Assembly: GCF_910592395.1 (NCBI RefSeq)
Contig: NC_088311.1
Coordinates: 2,604,501-2,668,500 of the forward strand
Source of the DNA: Lineus longissimus
Lineage: Eukaryota; Nemertea; Pilidiophora; Heteronemertea; Lineidae
Direction of reading: 5' to 3'
DNA: 64,000 bases
Under the pieces are notes generated by a model, which saw only the letters and a program-made list of their open reading frames with translations, was not told where the DNA came from and ran no database searches. The first letter of the stretch is position 1. Each line of letters starts with the position of its first letter. Positions 21,535 through 35,439 of the stretch are shown in pieces. The translations under genes were made by a program, and so were the position numbers.

Positions 21535-24500
21535 ATGCCGCTTATCAATCTAGCCTGCAGATTATCACATGGTCATGGTTATTTTATATAATAAATTTCC
21601 TCTTAGGATGGCCTAACAAGACCGCCGTGATTGACATTTTTGGCCAAATCAATTTCGGTCTCGTTGATGGAACTTTTATTCCTCAATTTATAGCAAATTT
21701 ATTTTTTACTGGACACGATAATACCTGCATTTTTTACGCTCTCCAGAAGAAAATTATCGCTGTCACCCAGGCTACATCGTTATCTTTGCAGTTGTGGAGT
21801 AAATTATTCTTATTAACCGTTAAGATACAAAGAGCTGGACAAATAATGAGAAAAGGAAGTTTTAAAATCTTGTGGGATTTCACGAGATCGAGTGTTTCAA
21901 TTCTTATAAATGGATACATTGAAAAATATACAAATCTTTAAAAATGTCATGAATCTTCAAAATATGTGATGTTATCCTGAAAAAGCTGTTATTTACTCTT
22001 AACCTTTTAGCTGAAGGAAAATGATGTTGGCAACCAAAGCCTAATGCGAATAAAATGCAAAATTCATCAAAGTATCCATTATAACGGGCATTGGATCGCT
22101 AACAAACTTGTTCGTCGATTTGATTTGACTCAAAGCCAACTCTCACTTCAATGGTTATTCTGTTTCTAGCCAATCTTCCTGTGCAATCAGTTTGACTTTA
22201 CATCATTCAAATACAACAAACTTGAGTGCGCTTCGATGGGTTCACGTTGATTGTTTTCGTTTGACAGCGGAGATTTTGATGAACTAGAACTTGACATCTT
22301 AATATGGTCCACCCTCATGTCATATTGGAATGGGGTACTTCAAAATAATTTCTTTCAATTTTCTTGTGTCAGTTGAGGTTGATTATAGATATGATTCATT
22401 TGATGGGCAAATGGAGATATTGACATTCAAGCACTTTATTTCCCCAGATAGTTTCTTTTGAGCAAAGTCAGGTATTGTCTTGTTGTAGCCAATAAACAGC
22501 ACGAAAGTCATGTAATCTTTGTTAGATCAGCAATTTGGAATATGTGTGGCATAAATGGCACAATGTAACATAACCTGGAGTTACATATGCCGCGGTGAAT
22601 GATCAGATTTAAGGTCTGTAGAGACCAAGCTTGGTTTGCCAAAGATCCAGCTTTGTTACTTGCCCAAGGCAGCAGATCCACAACCTATGGAGCTTTAGCC
22701 ATCTGTTCCCCTTAAGAGGCATGATCAATATGTCACCCATTTCACCGCGACTTATTTTGCACCCATTACCATCAGCATTATATACTACAAGTATTGAGCA
22801 TGCTTTCAAAATGACCTGTCATACAATTAATGTCAATAGAAGGCTGAAGACGGGTGACTTCCATCCGGTGCTGACAAGCCGTAATTTTTCGCCGCAGCAT
22901 CACGGACAAGACGGAAAGTCAATAACGAGTACGGACTGGCATTTCACTAATGATTATACTTCAAAACCGATTTCTGGAAATTGAATTTCCAGATAAAATG
23001 GACGGAGAAATCTAATGCGTACAAAGATGTGGCCGATGATTATGGCCGGAATGACGGCGTGATACCTTGCAATAATGGGATCATATCTCGGCATGGCCGC
23101 TCAATAATCAGCCAATATCGTGCCGGACAGCGTGGACGACAATTTTCAAATAGATGACTTATTTGATGGACGTTCTCTGTTTAAATTGTGTGAGCTGACA
23201 TTTGCGCTGGTCATCACGGTAATGATTTTAGAATGTTAACCCTTTCAGTCATCAAGAGGAGAATTTGGAAGCCTCGAGACAAGGGAGAAGCTATTTACTT
23301 TACATCTCACAAGAAGGGTTGAAGGGGTAGCTTCGGCTGGTACACAATTCTGATTCATATCGTTCACAAGCTCTTCAAATATGCCGGTTAAATTTTCGGT
23401 GTGTGACAATTTTGGGAAAGCCACTCCCTTCTTGTTCGGTCATTTGAAGAATTGCAATTTTGATCACGTCCAGTGCCTGTCTAGACCTACCTATGGTGCA
23501 AGCTACGTCTTTTGTCTCTCTCATTGGAATAAACCTGGAGTCGTAAATCCGGTGGAAATCCAGCGTGGAGCTTTCAGGGTTAAACAATGTTTGATTTGAT
23601 TCTGTCATGTCAGGATCGATGTCATGTGATGATAAGATGAAATTTACCTGATGACCGTGTTAGTCTTGGCGTCAAGTTCCCGAGAGTGCTCATTCATTTG
23701 GCCAAAACAAGAAGACGGTCTACAAGATTGATTTAAAACTTGTTCAAACATTTCTGGGGTAAAACATGTATTAATTTGTTGAGCACAAGTGGTAACTGGG
23801 TCTTAATTCAAAGGTAGGAGTACATAGATTATGACAATCCCAAAAAGCTGGACTTCCACTTTAGGATATCAAAAATGATTGAAGAACTTATCAAAGAATC
23901 TAACCAATGCTAACGCGCTGCTTACCAACCCACCCATGTCCACATTACCATTCCAAATGCTACAGCTACCATTATGATTCAGTGAGTAAATTGACAAGAA
24001 CCCAACCATCTGAAGACTCATTTCCCAATCTCATTTTGTTGAAAGTGCGCGCCACTTTTTATCAAACATCAACTATGAACATGGCCATTCGCTGATGTAG
24101 ATTGTCCATTTTATCCGGGCGTCTTTATCCAACCATTGATTTTCAAATAAATTTCCCATTATCGCGACGGTCTGATTTTTGCCGTAAACTTTTCATGTAC
24201 AAATTACATTACGCATGCAGTCACGATTCGAGAATTTTTTGTGCCATTTTAAAACACAGTGCTGTGTCCGTGTAATGAACTCTTTTTATTGCTGGTGAAA
24301 ACAGGAAGTGTTCGACAGCGGCGATGTGGAGTGCGCTGTTCATGACATGTGACATTCTATTGGACCTCATTTCGTAGCTTTTGGCTAAGAGGCGGAATTC
24401 TACATTTTAGTCCATTAGACGACTAGCTAATAAAGAATAGTTGTCTTACATGACATTTCGACTTTTGGAATGTGTAATCCAACGTTTAACACTTTAACTT

Positions 24501-25284
24501 ATCAGGGTAAAAAAGGATTTGAAAAACACATGTATACAGAATACATGTACACAAATGCCCATAATCTCAAGCAGGGCTTTTATGATTCGGTATGGTGGTT
24601 ATGGCAAATGAGAAAAGTCTAGACAATGATCGAAATGGATTGTGGGCAGATGGACAGATAAAGATAAAATACTGCAAGAAATTGAAATAAGTTTGGCTTT
24701 GCTTTATTGGTAGCTTTTGATCACGTCATTTATATTTGGTGCCATCGGCAAAAACTTGCAATCATTCAGAATATTCTTCCTTTTATTGCAACATCTTGTA
24801 AATTACATCGGTGGTGAAAGCTGTCCTGACAGCGCATACCATAAAGCACCTCACTTAACCGTTGTGACCACGAAAACTCCCAGACGCAATAAAAATATAA
24901 GATATGAGTGTGGATATGTCTGACCATTACCAGTTAGGAAGGTTTAATTGATGACGAAGCCAAATGGCTACTTGAGGTGATTTGTTGGCTTATAGAATAT
25001 GGCTCTTTTAGATTCCCGGTTATCAGGGAATGTGGCAATGGGCTCCTCGTAGCTTGCAAGAGCATACTGTAGTTTTCTACGGAATGGACAGCAATTTTGG
25101 CATTCTTTAGATGTTTTAGTTACACTGACATAAGATGTTGATGGTTTCGATGGGAGGGTTGAGACATCTTGAGAGTTATTTGCTAATGTGATATCCATTT
25201 CTGGCGAGATTCAGATTCAATTGATATTCCCAAATGCATTTGTCAACAAGCTTTTCAATGTGCATCGTTTCATTGTTCTGCTCA
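21535..25284. other. Gene-free stretch
   Basis: Open frames overlap on both strands at 23.38-23.60 kb, and neither can be preferred. No motif, RNA gene or repeat array is supported. Confidence 0.4.
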
Positions 25285-25910
25285 CCAGTTTTTCCCCGTT
25301 CGTCATACCATACCACAAATCTGGTCAGCTAAGTTGACCTGCTTGACCTGGCCATTACGTTCTTACGTTGGATGAAACGACTATATTCAATAAGCCATCC
25401 TGCTGCTAGTCAAACTCTACGTAAAATTGTTGACTCAAATGTGAACTGATGTGAAATCTGGATCATTTTAATACTGTTCACTTTCTCCAGGTCTTCACGC
25501 CATACCGCATGTGCAGTTTTAGTCAGCTAACTTAACCTGCTTGACCTGGCTATATTCAAGCCATCCTTATACTCCATCACTCTTCGTGCATCCATTGGCT
25601 TGGAAAGTGAATATAGGAATGCTCCAAAAGCATAATTCGACCAAGTTCTTCATACCGTATCGCAGATCTGGGCCGCTAGATTGACCTGCTTGACCCGGCC
25701 ATATTGGAGCCACCCTGATGCCCAATCACTCTTCGTACATCCATAGACTTGGACAAGTGATGCTTGGAGCATTTCATTACTCTGTTCATTTTCCCTGTTC
25801 GTCATACCATACCACAGATCTGGTCAGCTAAATTGACCTGCTTGACCTGGCCATATTCAAGCCACCCTGATGTCCAGTCACACTCTGTGTTCATCCTCCC
25901 GACTCAGATT
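25285..25910. repeat. ~150-bp tandem repeat, four diverged units, each with a DR3-type motif
   Basis: A common core, YTTGACCTGCTTGACCTGG or close variants, starts near 25336, 25534, 25683 and 25834, giving spacings of 198, 149 and 151. Each core is preceded by a CATACCRYAYCRCAGATCTGG-like segment and followed by GGCCATATTCAAGCCA-like and ATCACTCTTCGT-like segments, so the units align over most of their length. On the minus strand the first and last cores read AGGTCA-AGC-AGGTCA. This is an exact direct repeat of the nuclear-receptor half-site with three-base spacing. The two middle units have one change each. Any binding is inferred. Confidence 0.8.
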
Positions 25911-28833
25911 GCATTGTGAGGCTTCAGGCTGAATTAATTCCAACATTCTCAGGGCTGCAGGACATTTTAATGAAGTCCTTTATGTTGTAATGAAAATACT
26001 GCCGTGGTTGTGATTAGATTATGTCCATTCTTAAGATGTTGGGGTCTCAATTTGTACAAGAGAGAGGAGAAAAAGCGGGTGCTGTGTTGACGTATTGCCT
26101 CATATATCATCAGTTCAATATAGGATTGAGTTAGGATGCGAAGATTCCCAAATGTTGCCAAGGGAACGCCTGAACACAGATTTGTATTTTAGGATAATTA
26201 CCCGAAAGGATGAAATCCTCAATTGTTATTGTGGGACTTGAAAAAGATGCGAACTTTTTTTTTTAAACTTCCGTTTTAGAGATGTGTTGTTATCCAGCAA
26301 CTGTTCAAACCAGAAGTGCAGCACCTGGTAAGATGTTTGATCATGGTACGTTGTTGTATTATCAGGCAGTGATTAGTTGAGTATTGCATTGTGAGATCTC
26401 GGGTCACGTAAAGTAGGTCACTTAGCTTCAATTGCTATGTCCTTTTGCACATCATCAATAGTATTTTTATTAGGGCATGAAGAGGAGCGGTGTTCTCATC
26501 GAGTCAAAGAAAATTCAATAAATATCTGAAACAATATGTGAGGAAAACGTTAACATTGAGTGCTTCTCGATCATTGGTTATAAGTCAACTTGTTTGCACA
26601 TCATGTCATAAAAGCCTGAAATTGGTTGGGGCTAATACCTCTATTTACCAAAAGATCTACAAGTTATGAATCCAGTACAATATATAGAGTTATGAAGAAC
26701 TCAAGTCAACAGTGATAGCTCTTCTTGAACCTGATTGCTGGGATCGTGCGAAGATAACACCAGTTATTGTCCTTTTTCACTCCAGTCTTTCAGGAAATTA
26801 TTAGTACTTTTGTGCAATCATTGTCTTTTCACTCGAATATCAGTCCAATTCTCACCAAATTATTACTCTTTTGTGTTTTCTTTGTCTATAATTCAAACAC
26901 TCTGACTTGTACTTTGCTGCTCATTTTCTTTCAGCCGAGTAGCGGAAATACTAGTGGTCAAGTGTGTTCGGACAGCAGAATGATACTTGAAAACTAGCCA
27001 TCGTGGTGATGATTGACATTCTGATCTCATCTTGAGAGTCTTCTGAATTTTGTTCAGATTATTGGCTATGTCGTCAGTCCTTTTGAGTTACAGGACAGAA
27101 TTTCCGGTGCTAAACTCCTAAGGGTGTAATACCTGGTATACAGTTGACCATATGTCATTTGTCTGTAGTGACATTATCATTATATTCTTCCAAACGAGGG
27201 GCTCATCCTGACTAACCATTCAAAACCAATGTTCACCAAAGTGCACTCTGACATCACAAATATTGACCTCAGTATTTGAGTATCTTCAACCACCTTCTAA
27301 ATTTCAACCTTAGATGTTTAATAAAACCAGGTAATATTGATCAAACTGTTCAAGACGGCCGCCTCAATCTGTTCTGCAAATTCTGTGATTTGATTGCTTC
27401 ACATTACAGGCTGCTATGGTCAGCATTTCATTTGAGATTGGCCAAGCTTCCAAGTTGTAATTACATTCCACTGTGACCACGCACCACTCAATCCATGGAC
27501 TTAACCCGAGATCGCAGCAGAAATAAGATTTTAATAAACTGCGTAAGCCGGCGTATTCAAGCTGGGGCTGTTTACCACTGTAAAGCAAACAGTGCATTAG
27601 CAAGTAATTTGAGTTGGTGGTGATCCTGTCACATGCAGTGGTCATGCCGTGGCGGCGCCACGGCAAATTATGAAAGCGATTACCCGTCCATCTTGGAAAC
27701 CTTTTGTCGTCTCCTGGTCACCATCTTATTATTAGGCAGATAAATAAGTTAATAATACGAGATTGACATGTGTGGATGTCGAACCAAATCAGCTTAGGAT
27801 GCGCTTCCAACAAACTCATATTCAAAAGTCGTATAGTGAGATATTGGCAACAGATTACTGGAGCCTGGTGTGGTGCAGATAAAGTTCTGATTTAATAAAA
27901 AAAGGGGATGATAACATGGCCATGTAAAGACAAACGCAATCCAACCAACACAATTGAAATCCATGTAATGAACCAGGGTTCTTTCTTCAAATCTTATCTA
28001 AATTGTCAATTTTTCCATCCCCGACATGTGTTATTTCGATAAAGTGTCATATCTTTCTTCTCGCCAATGGTTTTCTCAATAACAACATTGGCGTCCGGCT
28101 CACTGTCGATGGAATTATATGTTGGTCGGTTAAGTGTGCGGGTCTCAAATGTGGTCAGAATTGACCATTCTCCACATTGGAGATCCTGGCTATTTCTCCC
28201 ATGGTCATTATAAACTAGATACTTGAGATTAACTAATTTTCTCCGTCATGGATTCTTTGAAGTGCTACTCTGGTGTTGATGTCTTTACAACCACCTTGGG
28301 TGTGCTTTCGTTGGCTTACTCACTCAATTTTGAATCAAGTCCTCAGAAAACGTTCCCCTGGTTGTATTTCAATAATTCCAGCTCATGGTTATGTTGAACA
28401 CTTGGAAATATGAGGGGTCACTAGTGAAATTATTACAGTGGAAATTTCTCCGATATAGCAAACATTGACAAAGACTCTAGGTTACTAATTTGATAGATAT
28501 TACATGAACATGCGCAATCTCATTGTTCAGGCCATCGTCTCTTTTAAGTCTCGTTAACGCTTAGAAAACTACTACCGTGTTGAAACAATCGACAGATTCG
28601 CACGGAGACATCATAAATCAGAATTAAACAAATAAAATTTAGTGCCATGCAACCGTCTGATAAAGAGCATGCTCTCTGATCCATTAAATTTTCAAATTGA
28701 AGTTAAGTCACCTGTCACCGCAGCGCATCCGTTAGGCTGTTACCTGATTCATACACAATCCCTGAGGCTTTGAACCCCACTGATCACTTTGGCTGTTGCA
28801 TTAATCGGATTCACTCCCTAAAGATTTTAAGCT
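25911..28833. other. Gene-free stretch
   Basis: No frame above about 100 codons, no motif, no RNA gene seen. Confidence 0.45.
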
Positions 28834-28850
28834 CGTACGTACGTACGTAC
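28834..28850. repeat. (GTAC)4 microsatellite, fully palindromic
   Basis: CGTACGTACGTACGTAC: the 16-base part 28835-28850 is its own reverse complement. Confidence 0.9.
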
Positions 28851-31250
28851 TCAATATTATCATGCTTGCGTAGTTACAAACTAACAGGGCTCTATCTTTT
28901 AAATTTCGTTTACACACCCAAGTATACACCCAAGGGAGGCAAACTGATGACCTCAACAGCACCCGTTTCTCTGATTTAAGGCGATTCGAGGTTTCCCACT
29001 TAACTCGATGTTAAAATTCCCCAGGGCTCAAGTAAAGTTGCAGGTTTAGTGACAATCCCGGTCTATCGAGGCGATCTATAATTGCCAAACATTAAAAATC
29101 TTCACCGTATAATAATGTGATTATGGACATGAATTTAAAGATGAAATGAGGCGACTTGTTATGATTTTATTTGTAGATTATGAAATTGACAATGGCAGAT
29201 TTTTTTTTGAAGGATGAAAGGGATATTGTGGTGTGAAATCTTCTAATGAGGTGATTAGGGCTTTCTCGCATCGTTTCATTTTTGAAACAGGATTTGGTGA
29301 GAGTGAGCAGATTATGAATTTGGTATGCTATGTTCCAGCGAGGAATATGTACTATGCTAGACTTTGCTGTGTAGAGGTATAACACTGTAATTCCCTTGCT
29401 CAGTCCAAAAATGGTACAGGAGTTGTTGACAAATAAGAATATTTATCTCTAAACAAGAAAAGAAACGAAATGGTACATTACTGCTGCCCCTTATTCTTGT
29501 CATTTCAGTATTCCTTTGTATTTCATATTGTTGGCACAAGTTGTGTTAACATATCATATTGGAGACTTCGATTAATCATACTTTTGCTTTTCGTTTCCGG
29601 GCATACCCTTCTTAGGTGGGAAGTATACCTCCAACATCAAAGACGATGAAAGAAGACCACAACTCAATCTCGAGATATGTACTACCCAATATGGAGATTA
29701 GGTGTTGTTCAATGTCAAATCACACCACATTACTTACCCGAGTACATTTGTTAGTAATGTAATTAAAAACAGCGTCTGAGGGCAAGACTTAGACAAAGTA
29801 TTCTTTTCAATTTGGAACAATAAGTGGGGACAGGGACGCTGGCATTATGAGGCATTCGGTTCAAAGCTTTTGGTCTGGAGAACTGACTTAGTAAGTTTGT
29901 GAGTAATGACAAACGTTGTGGACCTGAAGAACGCATCTGGTGTAATCTTTATCACACCACGCTCCTGTTCAAGGCGAGAATATGGGATTGGCATTTTAGA
30001 CATGAGATTTGATTTTATGTATGAGGACACTTCTTTTGATTAGATGTCAAGCAAATATTCATTGAGACCCTAAACCATCAAGTTCTAGATGCATGGTGTT
30101 GAAAGATTGTTGTTATTACTTTATCATGCATTTTCTTTACTTGGGCCAGGCGCAAGAACATTTGCGTTCAGGCATGCGCTTCAAAACGGGAGATCAGCGC
30201 GGGGCCAGTAATCGAACGCAATATATAATTATTCATAACTCAGTATTAGTTCTCTATTTGCCTGCAATCAATTACTTTGGTTAATTAAGAAAAATGTATC
30301 AAGCTACTTGCAATATATCATATAACAAATCACAATAAATTTTATGTGGCTTGTCTGACCTGAGATTCAATGTAACTATGTTAAGCCCTGCTAAACTCAT
30401 AATTGATTGATTCGATCAAACACTGAGTGATGCGTGCCAAAAATTTGGTCTACCTGTTCGAATTAAGTCAGATGATTCATGTGTTCTTTGGACAGGTTCC
30501 GATCATAATTTGCAGAGTGTTGATACTAATGAATACTTTCTACAGGCCGGACTAATTCCTGACAGAATGAAACGGATAGTTGGATGTGAGCGTCCTTGGG
30601 TCGCAGAAACAAATGAAGGCTTGTATACTCAGCGTCATTAAGCTGCTAATTGCCAAGCAGAGACACCGCGCAAGGCCATGTTGATGGATATTATTATTTG
30701 ATTTGATGAAAAAGGAATATTGACACTCGATCCACCAATACATTTCATTCAGTAATGACCTAAGCAACGCGAATAAGTGGAAATTTTCCACCTACTTGCT
30801 CTATTATGGGATTGGTGAGGCCCCTTCAAAATAATGCGGTTAAAAGGAAATCATCGCCTTCAAAATTGACAACTGCCGATGTGATAATTATCTTTTGATG
30901 GCGATTTATAGTGGTTATTTATCAAAGTTATCCTTTGTAATTATTGGAAATAGGTTGATTAGGATTTTAATTGCTTCTTACTCATTACTCATTCATTTGG
31001 CTACGAAGTTTGTTTTTTCTTGAAATTAATTTTAGGACCAAGGAGTTAGAGGTTTAGCCAATTAAAGCTGACGTGCATAAAAACCCTAACGGCCAAGATA
31101 GAAAACACAAACGCCCGATCACCAAACGACCAACGCTGCACTTGAAACATGATAGACACCCAGCGACTGGTCTCACTTGACTGCACAAACCACAAGTTCA
31201 TTGACAAGACAGATCACAGAGACGCTCTCGTGTCGAGAAAAAAATTAAAA
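28851..31250. other. Gene-free stretch
   Basis: Short frames only. A short duplication of ACACCCAAG lies near 28,913-28,934. Nothing else is supported. Confidence 0.45.
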
Positions 31251-31328
31251 ATATTCCTCGAGCGGGTTCGATCTAATAACCCTCGCCACTTGATCCTTGC
31301 CGTCTTACCCGCTATGCCAGGAAGCCGT
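31251..31328 (-). repeat. tRNA-derived SINE head (diverged)
   Basis: On the minus strand TGGCATAGCGG (31319-31309) fits the Pol III A box, and GATCGAACCC (31273-31264) fits the B box with tRNA-like spacing. The tail after it is A/T-rich with a run of seven T, as in a Pol III terminator or SINE tail. The T-arm does not pair well, so this is a SINE relic rather than a functional tRNA gene. Confidence 0.5.
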
Positions 31329-31779
31329 TGTTGTGAACGAACATATTTTTCAGTCTTTGATTTCACGTTCAAGGTGGACAGAATGGCGTCTTTTGTGCCA
31401 TCTGTACCATTTTCAGTTTCAAAGTGCCCTTTAAATATTTGCCCTTTTACAGTATTGGTAAAGTGAATTCATAAGATACATAATCAGGAGATGAACATGA
31501 CACCCTGTGATGATTAAAGGAACACGCAGCTATTTTTCGAGTTTTAAAGATGCAAAACAATTTCCCGCTTTGCTAGTATTAAAACCATGCGTGTATTGAG
31601 GAACTGTCTGATGTGATGGCATTCAATTCCAAACAATGGTCGCTCGAGGTCCTTGTGGCCACTTATGGTAAGATATGTGAACTGTTGCTCATATCTGTGC
31701 TCCACATCCAGTACTCTGTTGGTGAATACGGTAGCGCCACTGCGGCCTGCTGGTGTTCTATCATATCTGATGCGTTTGA

Positions 31780-31815
31780 AACATGGCGGACCGGTCATTC
31801 AAAACATGGCGGACG
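31780..31815 (+). promoter_or_regulatory. Pair of YY1-like motifs
   Basis: AACATGGCGGAC occurs twice, 23 bases apart (ATGGCGG at 31783-31789 and 31806-31812). It lies in a small GC- and CpG-richer patch (about 31,690-31,840). The motif is close to the vertebrate YY1 site AANATGGCGGC, often found just downstream of transcription starts. No gene start is otherwise visible, so a promoter is only suggested. Confidence 0.3.
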
Positions 31816-31849
31816 GGCGTTGGTGATTTCTAAATTGGCCGTTAGGGTT

Positions 31850-34800
31850 TTAATGGATGCATGTCAGCTTCAAGTAAAAGATTGAGAAAACTGACTTTGA
31901 AGAAATCGGTCCAGTAGGTTTTGCAAGGCAGCCAAAAAGGACATGGACATCAACTTACCCACAATGTCATACCTTGAAATGACTGATCAGCAGCAGCTAT
32001 ATAAAACCTTGTCCACTGGGGCGCAATACTCAAACGCGGCGATTGAATTCTTAAGAAACCATGTGAATGTCCATACTAAATTATGCAGAATAACCTGCCA
32101 AGTATGAAATGTGACGAGTGAAATATCAATACAAAAACTGATGTTGAATAGCTTGTCCAGTTTTTCTTTAGCTACCTGGAAATGTACATCCGGAAGCTGT
32201 CCGGCGTTTTCTTCATGCTATGGTGAGATGGCGGCTGAGTTAGAAATGCTGGAAATAAGTTCATTCAAATCTTATGGGCTTCGAGGCCCTTGAGGTTCAG
32301 CAAAAGAATCAAACAGGTTTCTTCAAGCTCCTGAACAGCAACACAGTCTCTTAGACAGTACAGCCTCTAACTAGCTTTGTAAGTTTTCCCAGACGCCCCT
32401 ACAACTTGGCACGCTCAGGTGTGATGACCAAATTGAACGTGCCACTAATCAGTTGTGAATTCAAATTCTGGGGTCGCTAATGACCAATTGCGGTAGGAAG
32501 CCATGATGACAAGCCCATTTGCGCGTTTAATAAGAACAAATGTAATGGCGATGGAAGTGCCGCGACAAACAAACGCATGTTAACATGGGAGCGGACGTGG
32601 CTATCTATATTCGTAAGATAATGATGATGATCAGACTTAAATTTATTCTAGTTATTTGTCTCACTTATGTTATATCCTGTGACCCATCCAATGGTCATCT
32701 CATGGGTCGCGCTAATAAACTAAGCCTCTATTTGGTGAGAAGACATGCGTGTTAACATTGCCAAATCACTAGAATTAATACCGTTCGCTTAAAGGGGCAG
32801 TAACATTTGCATTAGTTCATTCTAGATTGGTATTGCTCAGTTGGCGCCAGGGATACGTTACTTATAATCTTTGCCATACTTTGTTTGTGTTGATACATTA
32901 CTATCAGCCACCTCAGGGACTCAAAATGGCAGCATCCTCATGCCCAATGATGAATTTAGATTTGAATATGTGAGTACAGGTACTGCTGATAGAAAGTTGA
33001 GAGGGTTCCTGACGGTACTTGTATTTGAAGACAAAAAGGAGCATACCACATCAGCTTCTTTAATTTTCAAATGTTTGTAAAACCATAAGGTGTCATACTT
33101 CTTAAATGTATTTTAAAGGAAAGTAATAGATTCAAAGTTTTTCTAGATTTCTTGGCACGTGTGATCCCGGCATGTGATCACGATGTTAAGCTAGCTAACG
33201 CCAATGAGATTGTAGGAAATTCTTTCTCAAATCCATGCAATGGTGTCAACTTCTTTCCACCAAAGTCACTATTTTCTTTGGCAGCTGATTATTTGTGAAC
33301 TGCCACCAGCTGATAAAAGTCGCACAATTATTTCACGCGGGTGGATTTTTACGCCACACTGGTTAATCTTCCGCAAGCCAGTTCATGCAAATATAACAAA
33401 ACTTGTCAAAAGTATGATAAAAATCTATGACACAAACTGCATTGGATATTTTTTCTGGCCACCTTCAGAATATCGTGATGTTCATTAGTATTACTGGTGT
33501 AATTGATTGATAGCTTTACATGTGAGGCCACTATCTATGTTAGCAGAGATGAATAAGTGTGGGGTGAAATTTACCAACCCCGCTTCGTCGACAAATCGTT
33601 GGGGAATTCTGTGGTGGAAATCATTTATCGTATAATGGAAAGGTGTTTTTACATTTGTTATGTTAGTCCATTGATGTGACAAAATGAGATAGGTTTTTAG
33701 ATGATCAGTGTATAAACTTTTGGATATCGATTATTTATCTGTTAATCAGTGATTGATGTAAGATTGTTGTGTAGTGGAAATATAATATCTCTTGACTTTT
33801 GGTCATCTGTAAGTTGGGCAATACGCTGCCCAATGTGTTTTACGTGGTTCTGCCGATGGAATTGCTGCCGTATCCTGTCTTTAAATTGTGTGATATTGCC
33901 TCACATTGTGCCCATAGTTGCAATATCTTTTTGTTCATATATTCCCATAGTTTCACGAGATTAATGATAGAAATTTGAACCACACCTTTAACCTAGTTCC
34001 ACATCGACAATCCCCACAGTTCAGCATTAAAAGCATTTTAATACCGCTACAATGCTCCTGTGATGAAACACCGAATCCGGAAATGATTATTCCAGATACC
34101 TCGAGATTTAAAAGCCCTTTATTCTTTAATAACAAGAAGTAAAATGGCTTTAAAGTGTTGGCGGTTTTAGCAAATTAGACTTCAGCCTTTGAAGCGAGTT
34201 TCAAAGAAAATCTTTCACAAAAGCCAGAAATTCTCTCGGTAGAAGAAAAGGAAATTAATTAAAAGTGCCGGATGTAGATAATGAGTATGGAAAGACATTA
34301 AAGCGGTTAAAAAAAACCAGAAAGTAATTTTACCGGAAGTTGAAATCTGCGTCAAACGGTTGGGGTATTGCTCACAACAAATGGAATGAGAATTCATTTG
34401 AAGATAAATGTATCGCAAGCTTTGATCTCGTTATTTTCATTTTTACAAAGGCTGTACTATTTTCATTATTGAAGCTTACAGTGTGGAGTATCTGATCATA
34501 TGGTGAAGAAGGTCATGTTGAGATAACATAGCGAAACACATCTAGCGTCAGAGAGTAAACTTCAAGTGTTGGCATTACAGAAATTCTTTAGTGGCTGTTG
34601 GGGGTAATTCTAGGGTGCATCCGAATATGTACATGACCATTCTGCTAGCTGTTTATATACACTTCCAGAGCTTTTCCTGTGACGCTTATATATCGTGGCG
34701 TCTGTTACTAAACATTTTAGACGTCCTACAGTAATTCTCCATACCAGCCCGATATGACATTCGGTACAGTGAGCAGATGGGCCCAAGTAAAAAAAAATTT

Positions 34801-35439
34801 TGAGAATTTTTTAGTGATAGACTAAACAAAGGAACATGAACTAAGTTCCTGACTTTCCAAGTTCATCTCACTTGACACTTTTTTTCTTCATTTTTCTAAA
34901 AGAAAACTTCAATTACCATGCAATTACAACATAATTAAAATCTTTGCCCAGAGTTTTTTATTTCCATCACTGAATTCGGTGAAGTGAAGTCACTTTTAAC
35001 AAGGCGGTCTCCTTTCTAATCATTTGAAGTCATTGTGCCCAGCGTGGAAAGCCATGCTCATAATAACAGTATTGGGTGTCTTCGTCATCGTCAAAACTGT
35101 AATAAACTCTTATCATAAACGTTTTCTTTGTTACCGGTACTTAACCTATGTCAAATTATCGACGTCCTTCCCAATAAAAGTTTAATTTAGTTCACAGGTC
35201 TTAAGATATTTCACCCAGGTAATTAATTTTTCTTTGAAAACCATGAGTGAGCTAATTTTCTGTATTCTTTTCAGGAGGAGGTTCTTAGATATCGGAACTC
35301 CTTGGACCATTACTAAGACAAAGGATTGTTTCAAATTAGTATCATGTTAAACCTTTGTTGTGTTCGGAGCTCCTGGTTCCACTTTTGAGATTTAGAATCT
35401 TAGGTCTTCCTTTGCAAGCTACTGTTATTGTACTTAATA
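31850..35439. other. Gene-free stretch
   Basis: No frame above 85 codons; no motif, RNA gene or array seen. Confidence 0.45.

Noticed and set aside
22631-22984. 117-codon plus-strand frame
   Set aside because: No recognisable family and no splice or start context better than background.
23375-23608. Overlapping protein-like frames on both strands
   Set aside because: Both look equally plausible, which shows that appearance alone is not evidence here. No splice or homology support.
25285-25910. CRISPR array
   Set aside because: Units are about 150 bp, diverged throughout, with no short exact repeat and unique-spacer pattern; the context is animal.
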